Positions 1 to 8,349 of a DNA stretch of 39,894 bases are shown here, piece by piece. Position 1 is the first letter of the stretch, and each line of letters begins with the position of its first letter. This DNA comes from Bacteroidota bacterium. GTDB lineage: Bacteria; Bacteroidota; Ignavibacteria; Ignavibacteriales; Melioribacteraceae. A model generated the notes under the pieces. The model was not told the DNA's origin, made no database searches, and saw only the letters and a program-made list of their open reading frames with translations. The stretch covers positions 1 through 39,894 of the forward strand of contig JAJYXU010000033.1 in assembly GCA_021801605.1 (NCBI GenBank), written 5' to 3'. The position numbers and the translations under genes are program-made.

Positions 1-65
1 GAGCTACTGTAAAACAGATTTCCATTCTGCTCATTTACGTTCAGATTAAAAATCTGAGCTACTGT
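1..65. repeat. Short direct repeat with a small hairpin downstream of rluD
   Basis: GAGCTACTGT occurs at 1-10 and again at 56-65, which includes the rluD stop codon. Between them TCAGATT/AATCTGA (41-47 and 51-57) form a perfect 7-bp stem with a 3-base loop. The layout suggests the start of a tandem repeat with a period of about 55 bases cut by the window edge. No T-run follows the stem on the minus strand, so I do not call it a terminator. Confidence 0.35.
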
Positions 66-1045
66 TTTAACTTTTCTAATAACTGTTTGAAATCTTCCGG
101 TAATTCTGAATCCAAAAATATTTTTTCTTTTGTGTGGGGATGAATGAATCCAAGCGTTTTTGCATGAAGTGCTTGCCGAGGCATAATCTTCAATAAATTA
201 TCAATTCGTGATTTCATTTTTGGCAGAGCAGAGCCATAGACAATCACCCTACCGCCATAAGTCGGATCGCCAAAGATCGGATGTTTTATGTGAGACATAT
301 GAACACGAATCTGATGAGTGCGACCGGTTTTTAATTTTAATTTCAGCAGAGAGGTAAATTCAAACTCTTCAATAACTTCATAAAATGTGTGGGCATGTCT
401 TCCTTCCGTTGCACTTACAGAAAAAATTTTTCTATCTTTTACAGAACGCACAATGTTCCCAATAACTTCCCCTTTACTCTGTTTAAATATACCCCAGCAT
501 ACTGCCCAATATTCCCGGTCTATAGTATGATCAAAAAATTGTTTGGCAAGTTTGGCGTGCGTCCATTCATCTTTTGCAACGATTAATAGTCCGCTCGTTT
601 CTTTATCAATTCGGTGAACAATTCCCGGGCGTCCAGGTATATTTGAATCGCTTAATTTATTCGTATGATGAAGAAGCGCATTAACAAGAGTGCCGGAATA
701 ATTGCCAAACGAGGGATGTGCGACCATTCCCGCCGCTTTATTAACCACCAAAAGATATTCATCTTCATACACGATATTGAGAGGAATATCTTCTGCTTCA
801 GTTTCTTCCGGACGGGGCGAAGTTGGAATTACTAATTCAATTATATCATTTGGGCAGATGATATAGTTTGATTTGACCAAATGACCATTAGCGGTAACAC
901 AATTTGCCTTGATAAGTTTTTGTATTCGTGATCGGGTAGCGTTTTCAACCGAGTTGGCAAGAAAAACATCTATGCGTTCTTTCTTCTTTCCCTCCGAAAC
1001 TTCAACTCTTATTTTCTTCTCTGTAACTATCTTTGCCATCATCAC
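59..1045 (-). CDS. rluD: Large-subunit rRNA pseudouridine synthase, RluD family
   Basis: Converts uridines of 23S rRNA to pseudouridine; RluD-type enzymes act in the helix 69 region, but the exact target here is inferred. The first ~75 residues hold an S4 RNA-binding domain (RIDVFLANS...SRIQKLI). The catalytic motif HRIDKETSGLL follows, with the nucleophile Asp at residue 147, then the LKTGRTHQIRVHM motif near residue 240. The length of 328 residues is normal. The first three codons are GTG ATG ATG (1045-1037), so the start could be any of these. The gene overlaps the 3' end of lspA by 44 bases and is the last gene of the minus-strand run. The homologous position in Bacillus (ylyB after lspA) holds the same family. 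RluC-type specificity cannot be excluded from sequence alone. Confidence 0.93.
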   Translation of the reverse strand: MMMAKIVTEKKIRVEVSEGKKKERIDVFLANSVENATRSRIQKLIKANCVTANGHLVKSNYIICPNDIIELVIPTSPRPEETEAEDIPLNIVYEDEYLLVVNKAAGMVAHPSFGNYSGTLVNALLHHTNKLSDSNIPGRPGIVHRIDKETSGLLIVAKDEWTHAKLAKQFFDHTIDREYWAVCWGIFKQSKGEVIGNIVRSVKDRKIFSVSATEGRHAHTFYEVIEEFEFTSLLKLKLKTGRTHQIRVHMSHIKHPIFGDPTYGGRVIVYGSALPKMKSRIDNLLKIMPRQALHAKTLGFIHPHTKEKIFLDSELPEDFKQLLEKLKQ

Positions 1046-1694
1046 TCAAAGAAGAATTTAAAATTTCCGTTTCTATAACTTCGGTTTGTTTGGCTGAATT
1101 ATCGCTAGTAGATCCTTCCGATAACTTTATAGTTTCAAGATTTTCATTATTTTTTTCAACCGGTGATTTATGAAAGAAAAGAAGAAGCACAACGCCAATT
1201 GTCACAGAAGCATCTGCGATATTAAAAATCGGCCACCGTTCATATGTCCTGCCAAATATAGTGAAGTCGAAAAAATCCACATTAAAAAAATCAACTACAT
1301 GACCGTAAAAAAATCTTTCGTAGCCGTAGAATACACCGTAAAAAGTTCTATCAATCAAATTGCCTATTGCTCCGCCCAGTATGAATGCTAATGCTAATCT
1401 TACAATAAACTTCTGGTCGCGTGATTTCCATAAATAATAGAATATTCCTATGCTGGCAATAAGTGTAAAGATTGATAAAAATAATTTTGAAGTTTCATTC
1501 ACATCAATTCCAAAAGCAATTCCGGGATTTTCAACAAAAGTCAGCTTAAAAAAATCTCCGAAAACTTTTATGCTTTGTCCGTAATGCATTCCTTCAGATC
1601 TTATATTCAATAAAGGAATTGTACCGCCTTTCACTAAAAATTTTGTTACTTGATCAGTGATGACAATAAAAAGTGTTGCGAATAGTACTCTCAA
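1002..1694 (-). CDS. lspA: Lipoprotein signal peptidase (signal peptidase II)
   Basis: Inner-membrane aspartyl protease that cleaves lipidated prolipoproteins before the modified cysteine. Family motifs are present: VENPGIAFG (54-62), GNLIDR with catalytic Asp115, and FNIADAS with catalytic Asp161. Four hydrophobic segments match the usual topology. At 230 residues it is longer than the typical ~160-170. The extra ~55 residues form a hydrophilic, acidic C-terminal tail that overlaps the start of rluD. The start is TTG at 1694, preceded on the minus strand by a GAGAG-type ribosome site; no ATG gives a complete first membrane segment. It lies 30 bases downstream of the DksA-family gene. An Fn3 lipoprotein elsewhere in the window (22372) would be a substrate. 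Confidence 0.95.
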   Translation of the reverse strand: MRVLFATLFIVITDQVTKFLVKGGTIPLLNIRSEGMHYGQSIKVFGDFFKLTFVENPGIAFGIDVNETSKLFLSIFTLIASIGIFYYLWKSRDQKFIVRLALAFILGGAIGNLIDRTFYGVFYGYERFFYGHVVDFFNVDFFDFTIFGRTYERWPIFNIADASVTIGVVLLLFFHKSPVEKNNENLETIKLSEGSTSDNSAKQTEVIETEILNSSLSDDGKDSYREENKS

Positions 1695-1724
1695 TATTTT
1701 CTCTCAAATCTGAATTAGGATTAA

Positions 1725-2342
1725 TTATTTCATGTTTTGTTTTACTTGCAAACAGTGCTGAGTATGAGGAACTGCCGCAAGCCGGTCTTTTGGAACTAAA
1801 GGGCAAGTTGGGCAAAGGTGCTGCGGTTCATCAATGCATTCTATGCAAATGCCGTATGTTCCATGATCAATTCGCTGAAGAGCGTCATCAAGATACCCAA
1901 GAAATTTATTTTCGCGCTGAGCCCATAAGTAAAGTTTTTCGCGCTCCATTGCGTCTGTTCCCTGTTCTGCCATATGCAATGAATAAGGAGAATTTTCATT
2001 TACATACTGACCAGTTGTAGTATCCATCATCTGATCTTTTAATGCCTGGAGCTGCTCAATAATTTCATTTCTCTTATCAAGGATGATTTTCTTAAATTCG
2101 TCTAATTCTTTCTTCGAATATCCTTGAATCTTTTTTACTTTTTTTGTTGGAGAGATAATTTCCACATGTTTACGCGATTTAGAAATCTTAGTAACTTTTA
2201 TATTCTTTTTTGCCGTTACTTTCTGTTTTGGTTTTACACTCTTCACTTTGTTAACTTTTTTTGGTTTGCTCACCACTTTTTTAGTTGCCTTGCTTTTAGC
2301 AGCAGTTTTTTTAACTATTTTTTTTACAGGTTTTTTTGCCAT
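1725..2342 (-). CDS. TraR/DksA-family protein with Lys-rich N-terminus and altered zinc finger
   Basis: Probable RNA-polymerase-binding or transcription-modulating protein of the TraR/DksA family. Residues 1-~72 are very rich in lysine, alanine and valine, like a histone or nucleic-acid tail. Residues 77-160 form the helical coiled-coil portion, and residues 164-200 the zinc-finger portion. The cysteines are C166, C169, C177, C180 and C197. The second pair (CPTC) sits in an insertion of about ten residues and the usual final CxxC has only C197. The PKDRLAAVPH signature after the insertion confirms the family. It sits between ileS and lspA, the place occupied by the DksA-like ylyA in Bacillus. 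The acidic tip that defines true DksA is not obvious, so I give no dksA symbol. Confidence 0.85.
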   Translation of the reverse strand: MAKKPVKKIVKKTAAKSKATKKVVSKPKKVNKVKSVKPKQKVTAKKNIKVTKISKSRKHVEIISPTKKVKKIQGYSKKELDEFKKIILDKRNEIIEQLQALKDQMMDTTTGQYVNENSPYSLHMAEQGTDAMEREKLYLWAQRENKFLGYLDDALQRIDHGTYGICIECIDEPQHLCPTCPLVPKDRLAAVPHTQHCLQVKQNMK

Positions 2343-2354
2343 AGATGCCTCCGT

Positions 2355-5300
2355 TTACAATATTGTTACTTTAGCAACTGCAATCGTACAATCGTAATCG
2401 CCAATTTTAAACTCTTGTTTTAGTCCATTAACAAGACTTTCATGTTTAAGAGAATCTGCAAGGACTTCTCTGGAAATATACTCAGAAAACTTATAAACAT
2501 AATCAATCATTTTTTGTTCGCCGGTGAAGGAAACAACTATGCGATCCACTACATCAAAGCCGGCATCTTTTCTCAAATTCTGCACACGGTTAACAAACTC
2601 GCGAGCATAACCTTCGGCAATTAAATCTTCGTTCAGTTCGGTATCGATTGCTACCGTTACTCCTTCTTCACTTTCAACAATCCGGCCTTCAATTTCGTGA
2701 CTAACAATTTCAACATCTTCACGAGAAATCTTTACAACTTGACCATCAATTGAAAGCTCATACTCACCGGTTTTTTCAAGTGCAAGAACAGCATTTTTAT
2801 CTAATTCTTTTATAGCATTTGTAAGCTGCTTCACTAGTTTGCCGTATTTAGGTCCGACAACTTTAAAATTTGGCTTTGCAGATTTATTCACGATTGCCGA
2901 GTCATCTTCAAGAACAATCAATTCTTTGATATTCACTTCTTCCAAAATAACTTCACTCATTTTTTGAAGCGATTCTCTTTTAGATTTATCAACTGCAATC
3001 ATCATTTTCAAAAGGGGTTGTCGGACTTTCAAATTATTTTTTGCACGAATTGAGCGTGTGAGAGATACAACCCGCTGAGCAACATCCATTTTTTCTTCAA
3101 GCTCCGGTTCGAAATATGTTGTTGCGGGATAATCTGCAAGATGAACAGATTCATACTCCTCATTTTTTGTTGCAAGATTTAGATTCTGATATAACTCCTC
3201 GGATATAAAAGGTGCAAACGGAGAAATTAATTTTGTAATAGTAACTAAACACTCATACAAAGTTTGATAAGCAGAAATTTTGCTGTTATTCATTTCCGAT
3301 TTCCAAAAGCGTCTTCTGCTTCTACGAATATACCAGTTTGATAACTGATCAATTGTGAAACTTGAAACTAGACGAGCAGCTTTAGTAACATCATAGTTCG
3401 CCATCAGCTCATCGTATTCTTTAACTAGTGAATTTAGTTTGGAAATGATCCACCGGTCAATTTCCTGTCTCTCTTTATAGGCAATTGGTTTTTCGGAAAA
3501 ATCAAATTTGTCTATGTTGGCATAAAGAACAAAAAAGTTATAAGTGTTTACCAAAGTGCCGAAGAATTTTCTTTGAACCTCAGCGATTCCCTCTTCATCA
3601 AAGAGTGTCGGTTTCCATGGCGGACTTGTAGTTACCAGATACCACCGGGTTGCATCAACGCCATATTTATCAAAAAGAATAAACGGATCAACAGTATTAC
3701 TGCGGCTCTTGGACATTTTGAGTCCTTGTTTATCAAGGATCAATTCATTGACAATTAAATTCTTAAAAGATACCTGATCGAACAGCATTGTGCCTATTGC
3801 GTGAAGAGTATAAAACCAACCGCGCGTTTGATCAATTCCTTCGCATATAAAGTCTGCCGGATAATTTTCTTTAAAGTATTCCTGGTTTTCAAATGGATAA
3901 TGGTATTGAGCAAAAGGCATTGCACCGCTGTCAAACCAAACATCAATTAATTCCGGTGTGCGTTTGAAAATTTTTTCATCACGCTCAAATTTAACATCAT
4001 CAACAAAAGGTTTGTGCAAATCAATTTCTTCTGCAGGCAAATCTTTTACCAAAATTCTTTTCCCGTCACGTTCAACAAACCCTTCTTTCAATTCTGCAAT
4101 AGAGCCGATAACAAACATATCGCCATTATCGTTCATCCAAATTGGAAGCGGTGTGCCCCAATAACGATCTCTTGATAGTGACCAATCTTTATTTTCTTCG
4201 AGCCAATTTCCAAAGCGACCGGAACCAACTTCAGGAGGACACCAATTTATCGTACTATTGAGTTCAATCATTCGTTTGGCAACATCCGTTGTGCGAATGT
4301 ACCAGCTATCGCGAGCATAATAGATTAATGGATTGTCACATCGCCAGCAGTGCGGATATGAATGGAGATAATCATTGCCGGCTTTGTAGATAAGGTTACG
4401 TTCTTTTAGATTGCGAATGATATCCGGATCAACTCCTTTTTCTTCGCGGTCTTCAAATTTTATGGTTTTAACAAGACGACCGGCAAAATCTTTTACTTCG
4501 TCTGTAAATCTTCCGCTTTTAGTTACCGGCTGAACAAATGGTAAATTATATTTTTTTGAAACTTCATAATCATCCGCGCCAAATGCCGGTGCTATATGGA
4601 CGACGCCTGAGCCATCTTCCGTGCTTACAAATTCACCAGGAATGATATACCATGCGCGTTTATCAACCGGTACAAATGAATAGAGCGGTTCGTAATCTTT
4701 GCCAAGAAGTTCTTCACCTTTCAATTTAGAAAGGAGTTCGTATTCTTCTTTGATAACAGAAAGTCTTGCTTTGGCAAGATACATAACGCCATGTTTTTCG
4801 ATTTTGATTTTTACATAATCAATTTGAGGACCAACCGCTAATGCGACGTTTGAAATCAAAGTCCAGGGAGTAGTTGTCCAAACAAGAATTGAGGCGTCTT
4901 CATTTTTCAATTTGAATTTCACATATACACTCGGATCCTGTACATCGGCATAGCCAAGAGCAAGTTCGTGAGAAGAGAGAGGAGTTTCACAATGAGGACA
5001 TTGCGGAACAATTTTGAATCCTTTATAAATAAGACCTTTTTTGAAATATTCAGAAAGAGCCCACCAGACAGATTCAATGTAATCGTTTGTACAAGTAATG
5101 TATGGATCATCGAGATTAATCCAGTAGCCCATTCTTTCAGTAAGAGTGCGCCATCCTTCTTTCATTTCGATATGATGGTAAACTAGATCTTTCGCTTTTT
5201 TATTGAATGCACCGACTCCATATTTTTCAATATCGGATTTTTGTGCAAAGCCAAGTTCTTTTTCAAGCGCTATTTCAACCGGAAGTCCATGAGTATCCCA

Positions 5301-5552
5301 GCCCGCTTTACGATGAACTTGAAATCCTTTCAACGTTTTATACCGGCAGACTAAATCTTTTAGAGTTCTTGCCATCACGTGATGAATTCCCGGGCGCCCG
5401 TTTACGGTTGGTGGTCCTTCATAAAATGTAAATGTTTTTGATTTTGGACGTGAGGTTATACTCTTTTCAAAAATCTGATTCTTTTCCCAAAATTTGAGAA
5501 CTTCTTCTTCGATCTTTGGATAATTTATTTTTTCATCAAACTGCTTAAACAT
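2355..5552 (-). CDS. ileS: Isoleucyl-tRNA synthetase
   Basis: Charges tRNA-Ile in the cytoplasm. The class I signature is GIHH (55-58) after PPTVNGRP, the form seen in Bacteroidota-type IleS. The second signature KMSKS is at 612-616. A CPHC cluster and the long CP1 editing insertion lie between them, followed by the WCRCDNP motif. The C-terminal third (about 700-1065) holds the anticodon-binding helices and an extended domain (VNRVQNLRKDAGFDV). At 1065 residues it belongs to the long, eukaryote-like IleS2 class, which is often naturally tolerant of mupirocin; that property is inferred. The start ATG at 5552 follows an AGAG-type ribosome site. It is followed 12 bases later by the DksA-family gene. 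Confidence 0.97.
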   Translation of the reverse strand: MFKQFDEKINYPKIEEEVLKFWEKNQIFEKSITSRPKSKTFTFYEGPPTVNGRPGIHHVMARTLKDLVCRYKTLKGFQVHRKAGWDTHGLPVEIALEKELGFAQKSDIEKYGVGAFNKKAKDLVYHHIEMKEGWRTLTERMGYWINLDDPYITCTNDYIESVWWALSEYFKKGLIYKGFKIVPQCPHCETPLSSHELALGYADVQDPSVYVKFKLKNEDASILVWTTTPWTLISNVALAVGPQIDYVKIKIEKHGVMYLAKARLSVIKEEYELLSKLKGEELLGKDYEPLYSFVPVDKRAWYIIPGEFVSTEDGSGVVHIAPAFGADDYEVSKKYNLPFVQPVTKSGRFTDEVKDFAGRLVKTIKFEDREEKGVDPDIIRNLKERNLIYKAGNDYLHSYPHCWRCDNPLIYYARDSWYIRTTDVAKRMIELNSTINWCPPEVGSGRFGNWLEENKDWSLSRDRYWGTPLPIWMNDNGDMFVIGSIAELKEGFVERDGKRILVKDLPAEEIDLHKPFVDDVKFERDEKIFKRTPELIDVWFDSGAMPFAQYHYPFENQEYFKENYPADFICEGIDQTRGWFYTLHAIGTMLFDQVSFKNLIVNELILDKQGLKMSKSRSNTVDPFILFDKYGVDATRWYLVTTSPPWKPTLFDEEGIAEVQRKFFGTLVNTYNFFVLYANIDKFDFSEKPIAYKERQEIDRWIISKLNSLVKEYDELMANYDVTKAARLVSSFTIDQLSNWYIRRSRRRFWKSEMNNSKISAYQTLYECLVTITKLISPFAPFISEELYQNLNLATKNEEYESVHLADYPATTYFEPELEEKMDVAQRVVSLTRSIRAKNNLKVRQPLLKMMIAVDKSKRESLQKMSEVILEEVNIKELIVLEDDSAIVNKSAKPNFKVVGPKYGKLVKQLTNAIKELDKNAVLALEKTGEYELSIDGQVVKISREDVEIVSHEIEGRIVESEEGVTVAIDTELNEDLIAEGYAREFVNRVQNLRKDAGFDVVDRIVVSFTGEQKMIDYVYKFSEYISREVLADSLKHESLVNGLKQEFKIGDYDCTIAVAKVTIL

Positions 5553-5588
5553 TATTTTACTCTATAAATTGAATTATTGAAAAGAAAT

Positions 5589-6203
5589 TTATTCTTCTTC
5601 CGATTCATATTTTTTAATTAATTCTCTCTCCGCTGCAATGAATTCTTTCAGCCGTCTTTCAATTTGATTTTTTCTTTCAACCATATCATTAACGCCTTGC
5701 TGAACTTGATAAATCATTTTATCTGCTTTTAATTTTGCTTCTTCAACTAAAAGATGAGCTTCCTTCTGTGCATTGATCAATATTTTTTTTGAATCTTCTT
5801 CTTTGGATTTTGAAGGACCGCCCAGTCTCTGCAGAATTATTACTTCAGAAATTGCCATACCGCAAAATGCCATAGCGCCAAGCATAATGTTGCGCAAGAT
5901 ATAGAGAATCATATTTTCTACCAGCAAATCGCTCAGTCCGAAATACCCGCTGAAAAATGAAATTAGCAGAACACTGATGAATGTTGAGGCAACAATTACC
6001 GCGAAGACTACTTTGCCGCCGTGATTATAACCGAGTGTTTTGTTCATCAGCCACCCGCATGCAAAAGAGAAAAGTGAAAGAACAAACCAAACGGAAAAAT
6101 TTTGAAAACCCGCTTTGAACAGATCGGTGCTTAAAAAATTGGATGCAAAAATTATTACAGCAAGCAGCGCCGGTGTTGAGTAATATATTTTTTTCTTTTC
6201 CAT
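5589..6203 (-). CDS. Four-TM membrane protein with DivIVA-like coiled-coil tail
   Basis: I do not recognise this as a named family. The first ~125 residues contain four hydrophobic segments (about 12-30, 38-55, 65-88 and 101-124). After a short linker (GGPSKSKEED), residues 138-204 form a charged coiled coil. The segment AQKEAHLLVEEAKLKADKMI resembles AKKQTALMIKEAELKSLQII of the DivIVA protein encoded two genes upstream. The stop of punA and this start overlap by one base (TAATG), so the two are translationally linked. It lies between punA and ileS in a run containing divIVA. A membrane-anchored partner of DivIVA at poles or septa is an inference. An ATP-synthase-b-like or general scaffold protein is the alternative. 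Confidence 0.7.
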   Translation of the reverse strand: MEKKKIYYSTPALLAVIIFASNFLSTDLFKAGFQNFSVWFVLSLFSFACGWLMNKTLGYNHGGKVVFAVIVASTFISVLLISFFSGYFGLSDLLVENMILYILRNIMLGAMAFCGMAISEVIILQRLGGPSKSKEEDSKKILINAQKEAHLLVEEAKLKADKMIYQVQQGVNDMVERKNQIERRLKEFIAAERELIKKYESEEE

Positions 6204-7024
6204 TATAATTTTTTTATTACTTCTTTCATTATTAAAGTCATTTTCGGTTCAGCCTGCATTGCCGTCGCAATTATCTCTTCAACTTTGGCGGGTTTCAATG
6301 AATCCGGAAAACATTCATCAGTTATAATACTTACGCCAAGAACTTTCATACCCATTTGGTTCGCAACAATATTTTCAGGAATTGTTGACATTCCGACTAC
6401 ATCAGCGCCGATAGCGCGTAGAAATCTATACTCAGCTTTTGTTTCAAGATTTGGACCGGGTACAGCAACGTAAACTCCTTTTTGAACTTTCACCTTATTA
6501 TCAAGAGCAACATCTTCCGCAATTTTGATAAGTTCTAAATTGTAAGGTTCACTCATATCCGGAAAACGCGGACCTAAATGATCTTCGTTTTTCCCGATAA
6601 GGGGATTATCACCCAGCATATTAATATGATCAACCATCAGCATAATATCTCCGCGCCGGTAAATTGGGTTCATACCACCGCATGCATTAGATACAATCAA
6701 AGTTTTTACACCAAGATATTTCATTAAACGAACCGGATATGTGATTTGCTTCATCGTATATCCTTCGTAAAAATGAAACCGCCCCTGCATTGCAACTACA
6801 TCTTTACCGCCTATCTTTCCAAAAATTAATTTACCGTGGTGAGACTCAACTGTAGAAAGCGGAAAGTGAGGCAGATCTGCATAATCAATTTCATGTTCTA
6901 CAGAAATTTCTTTTACTAATCCGCCAAGACCGGTGCCCAATATAATTCCAACTTCATAATTTTTGTTAGTCTTCTTACGTATAACTGCAAGAGTTTCATT
7001 AATCATTTCCAGAAGATTACTCAT
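6203..7024 (-). CDS. punA: Purine nucleoside phosphorylase, trimeric (PNP-I/PunA) family
   Basis: Phosphorolysis of purine nucleosides to base plus ribose-1-phosphate in salvage. Family motifs: GTGLGGL (30-36), HHG (62-64), GRFHFYEG (81-88), SNACGG (112-117), the Glu of NLETKAE (E194), and GMSTIPE (211-217). At 273 residues it has family length. The base-specificity position aligned with human Asn243 (ITN) reads ITD here (Asp236), so 6-amino purines may be accepted as well as 6-oxo; see findings. Its start overlaps the divIVA stop (ATGA at 7021-7024) and its stop overlaps the next start by one base, so it sits firmly inside the operon. The link between salvage and a divIVA neighbourhood is not explained. 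Confidence 0.93.
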   Translation of the reverse strand: MSNLLEMINETLAVIRKKTNKNYEVGIILGTGLGGLVKEISVEHEIDYADLPHFPLSTVESHHGKLIFGKIGGKDVVAMQGRFHFYEGYTMKQITYPVRLMKYLGVKTLIVSNACGGMNPIYRRGDIMLMVDHINMLGDNPLIGKNEDHLGPRFPDMSEPYNLELIKIAEDVALDNKVKVQKGVYVAVPGPNLETKAEYRFLRAIGADVVGMSTIPENIVANQMGMKVLGVSIITDECFPDSLKPAKVEEIIATAMQAEPKMTLIMKEVIKKL

Positions 7025-7569
7025 AAAAGTTTCTCCAATATATCATCAACATTAATTTCAGTTTGATCGTCTTGACCTATATGTTCTTTTACAACTTCTT
7101 TTTTCTTAGGACGGGTCTCAATGTTCTGCATATTCATTTCAAGAAAACTCGATTGAGTATCGAGCATTGCTTTTAATCGAGCTAACAATAATTTTTTCTC
7201 TTCACGCAATCTAAGAACCGAATCGCGAATTGAGTTTGCAGTCTCTTTTGCTTTTTCAATTATCTGAAGAGATTTAAGTTCTGCTTCTTTAATCATCAGT
7301 GCAGTCTGCTTCTTTGCAGATTCAACCGTCTTACTTGTAGATTCAGTTTGATTCAACATTGCCTGTTGCAGACTTTTTTCGATCCGCTTAAATTCTTTTA
7401 ACTGATCTTCCTGGCGATCGAGATCAATCTTCAGCTTCTCATTTTCGTTTTGAAGGATTTCAAATTCATCGGATAGTTTTTCTAAAAAAGCTTTTACTTC
7501 ATCGCGATCGAAACCGCGGACGGTCCGGTTGAATTCTTGATTCTTAATGCCAAACGGTGTGAACTTCAT
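7021..7569 (-). CDS. divIVA: DivIVA domain-containing protein
   Basis: Cytoplasmic coiled-coil scaffold. The N-terminal 60 residues match the DivIVA lipid-binding domain (FTPFGIKNQEFNR, then VRGFDRDEVKAFLEKL). A long coiled coil follows (about 30-150). The last ~35 residues are a less ordered polar tail. In Gram-positive bacteria such proteins sense negative membrane curvature and organise poles and division; the role in this lineage is inferred. It lies 33 bases after yggS and overlaps punA by four bases. yggS, divIVA, ileS, a DksA-like gene, lspA and rluD appear in the same order as in Bacillus. The start ATG has only a weak ribosome site (GAAG), consistent with coupled translation. Confidence 0.9.
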   Translation of the reverse strand: MKFTPFGIKNQEFNRTVRGFDRDEVKAFLEKLSDEFEILQNENEKLKIDLDRQEDQLKEFKRIEKSLQQAMLNQTESTSKTVESAKKQTALMIKEAELKSLQIIEKAKETANSIRDSVLRLREEKKLLLARLKAMLDTQSSFLEMNMQNIETRPKKKEVVKEHIGQDDQTEINVDDILEKLL

Positions 7570-7602
7570 TTCTTCACGAATTTATTAATAATTTCTAACT
7601 GC

Positions 7603-8277
7603 CTACCTGCTGCCAAAGATTGCTGTTCCAATTCTAAGCATAGTTGCACCTTCTTCAATTGCTATATCGTAATCGTTAGTCATCCCCATCGAAAGTTCAG
7701 TTAGCATGTAACCATTCTGAGTTAACTTTTCTTTAATCTCTCTTAATTTGATGAAACAACTCCGGACAACATTAACATCGTCTGTGTACGGTGCCATCGT
7801 CATCAATCCCGTCAAGTTCAAATTAGAACTACTCTTGCAAAACTCAGCAACTTTAAAAATTTCTTTTTCGTTATTAAGACCGAGTTTAGCGGTCTCGCTG
7901 GAAGTCTTTATTTCAAGCAGAACTTTTTGTGTTTTGTTTATCTGTTCAGCTTTACGATTAATTTCATCAGCTAATTTAATTGAATCAACGGCATGAATAT
8001 AATCTGCCGCATTTATTACATATTTTATTTTGTTCGTTTGAAGATGACCGATAAAATGCCAGCGGAAATCTCCTTTAATCAGCTCTGATTTGTCCCGAAG
8101 TTCTTGAGCTTTATTCTCTCCAAGCTCTTTAATCCCGGAATTTAGAACTTCTTTAATAACTTCAACGGGTTGAGTTTTACTCACCGCAATCAATTTAATT
8201 TCAGAACGATTCCTTCCGCATTTATAGCAGATTTCTTCAATCCTACCTTCAAGTTTTTTAAGATTTTCTGAAATCAT
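7603..8277 (-). CDS. yggS: YggS/PROSC-family pyridoxal-phosphate homeostasis protein
   Basis: PLP-binding alanine-racemase-like barrel without a second domain. Members keep PLP and amino-acid pools in balance and have no strong enzymatic activity. PLP lysine is K34 in AVSKTQP. Other motifs are HFIGHLQTNK, LLEIKTSSETAKLGL, GLMTMAP and the phosphate-binding SMGMTNDYDIAIEEGAT. The usual SMGMSxD is slightly changed to SMGMTND. At 224 residues it has family length. It is the first gene of the minus-strand run, downstream of a sigma70-like promoter. The ATG at 8277 has only a weak Shine-Dalgarno sequence. Confidence 0.94.
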   Translation of the reverse strand: MISENLKKLEGRIEEICYKCGRNRSEIKLIAVSKTQPVEVIKEVLNSGIKELGENKAQELRDKSELIKGDFRWHFIGHLQTNKIKYVINAADYIHAVDSIKLADEINRKAEQINKTQKVLLEIKTSSETAKLGLNNEKEIFKVAEFCKSSSNLNLTGLMTMAPYTDDVNVVRSCFIKLREIKEKLTQNGYMLTELSMGMTNDYDIAIEEGATMLRIGTAIFGSR

Positions 8278-8296
8278 CGCTAAAAATTAGGGTGAA

Positions 8297-8325
8297 AATG
8301 TATCCTATTGGGTTATAAAAGTCAA
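8297..8325 (-). promoter_or_regulatory. Sigma70-like promoter for the yggS-to-rluD run
   Basis: On the minus strand TTGACT (8325-8320) is separated by exactly 17 bases from TACATT (8302-8297). It lies about 20 bases before the yggS ATG, giving a very short leader. This is the only promoter-like pair seen ahead of the run. Confidence 0.5.
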
Positions 8326-8349
8326 CGTATTCACATCTCAAATATAACG

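Noticed and set aside
1673-2423. Plus-strand open frames opposite lspA and the DksA-family gene
   Set aside because: They are shadows of strongly supported minus-strand genes; their translations show no family signal.
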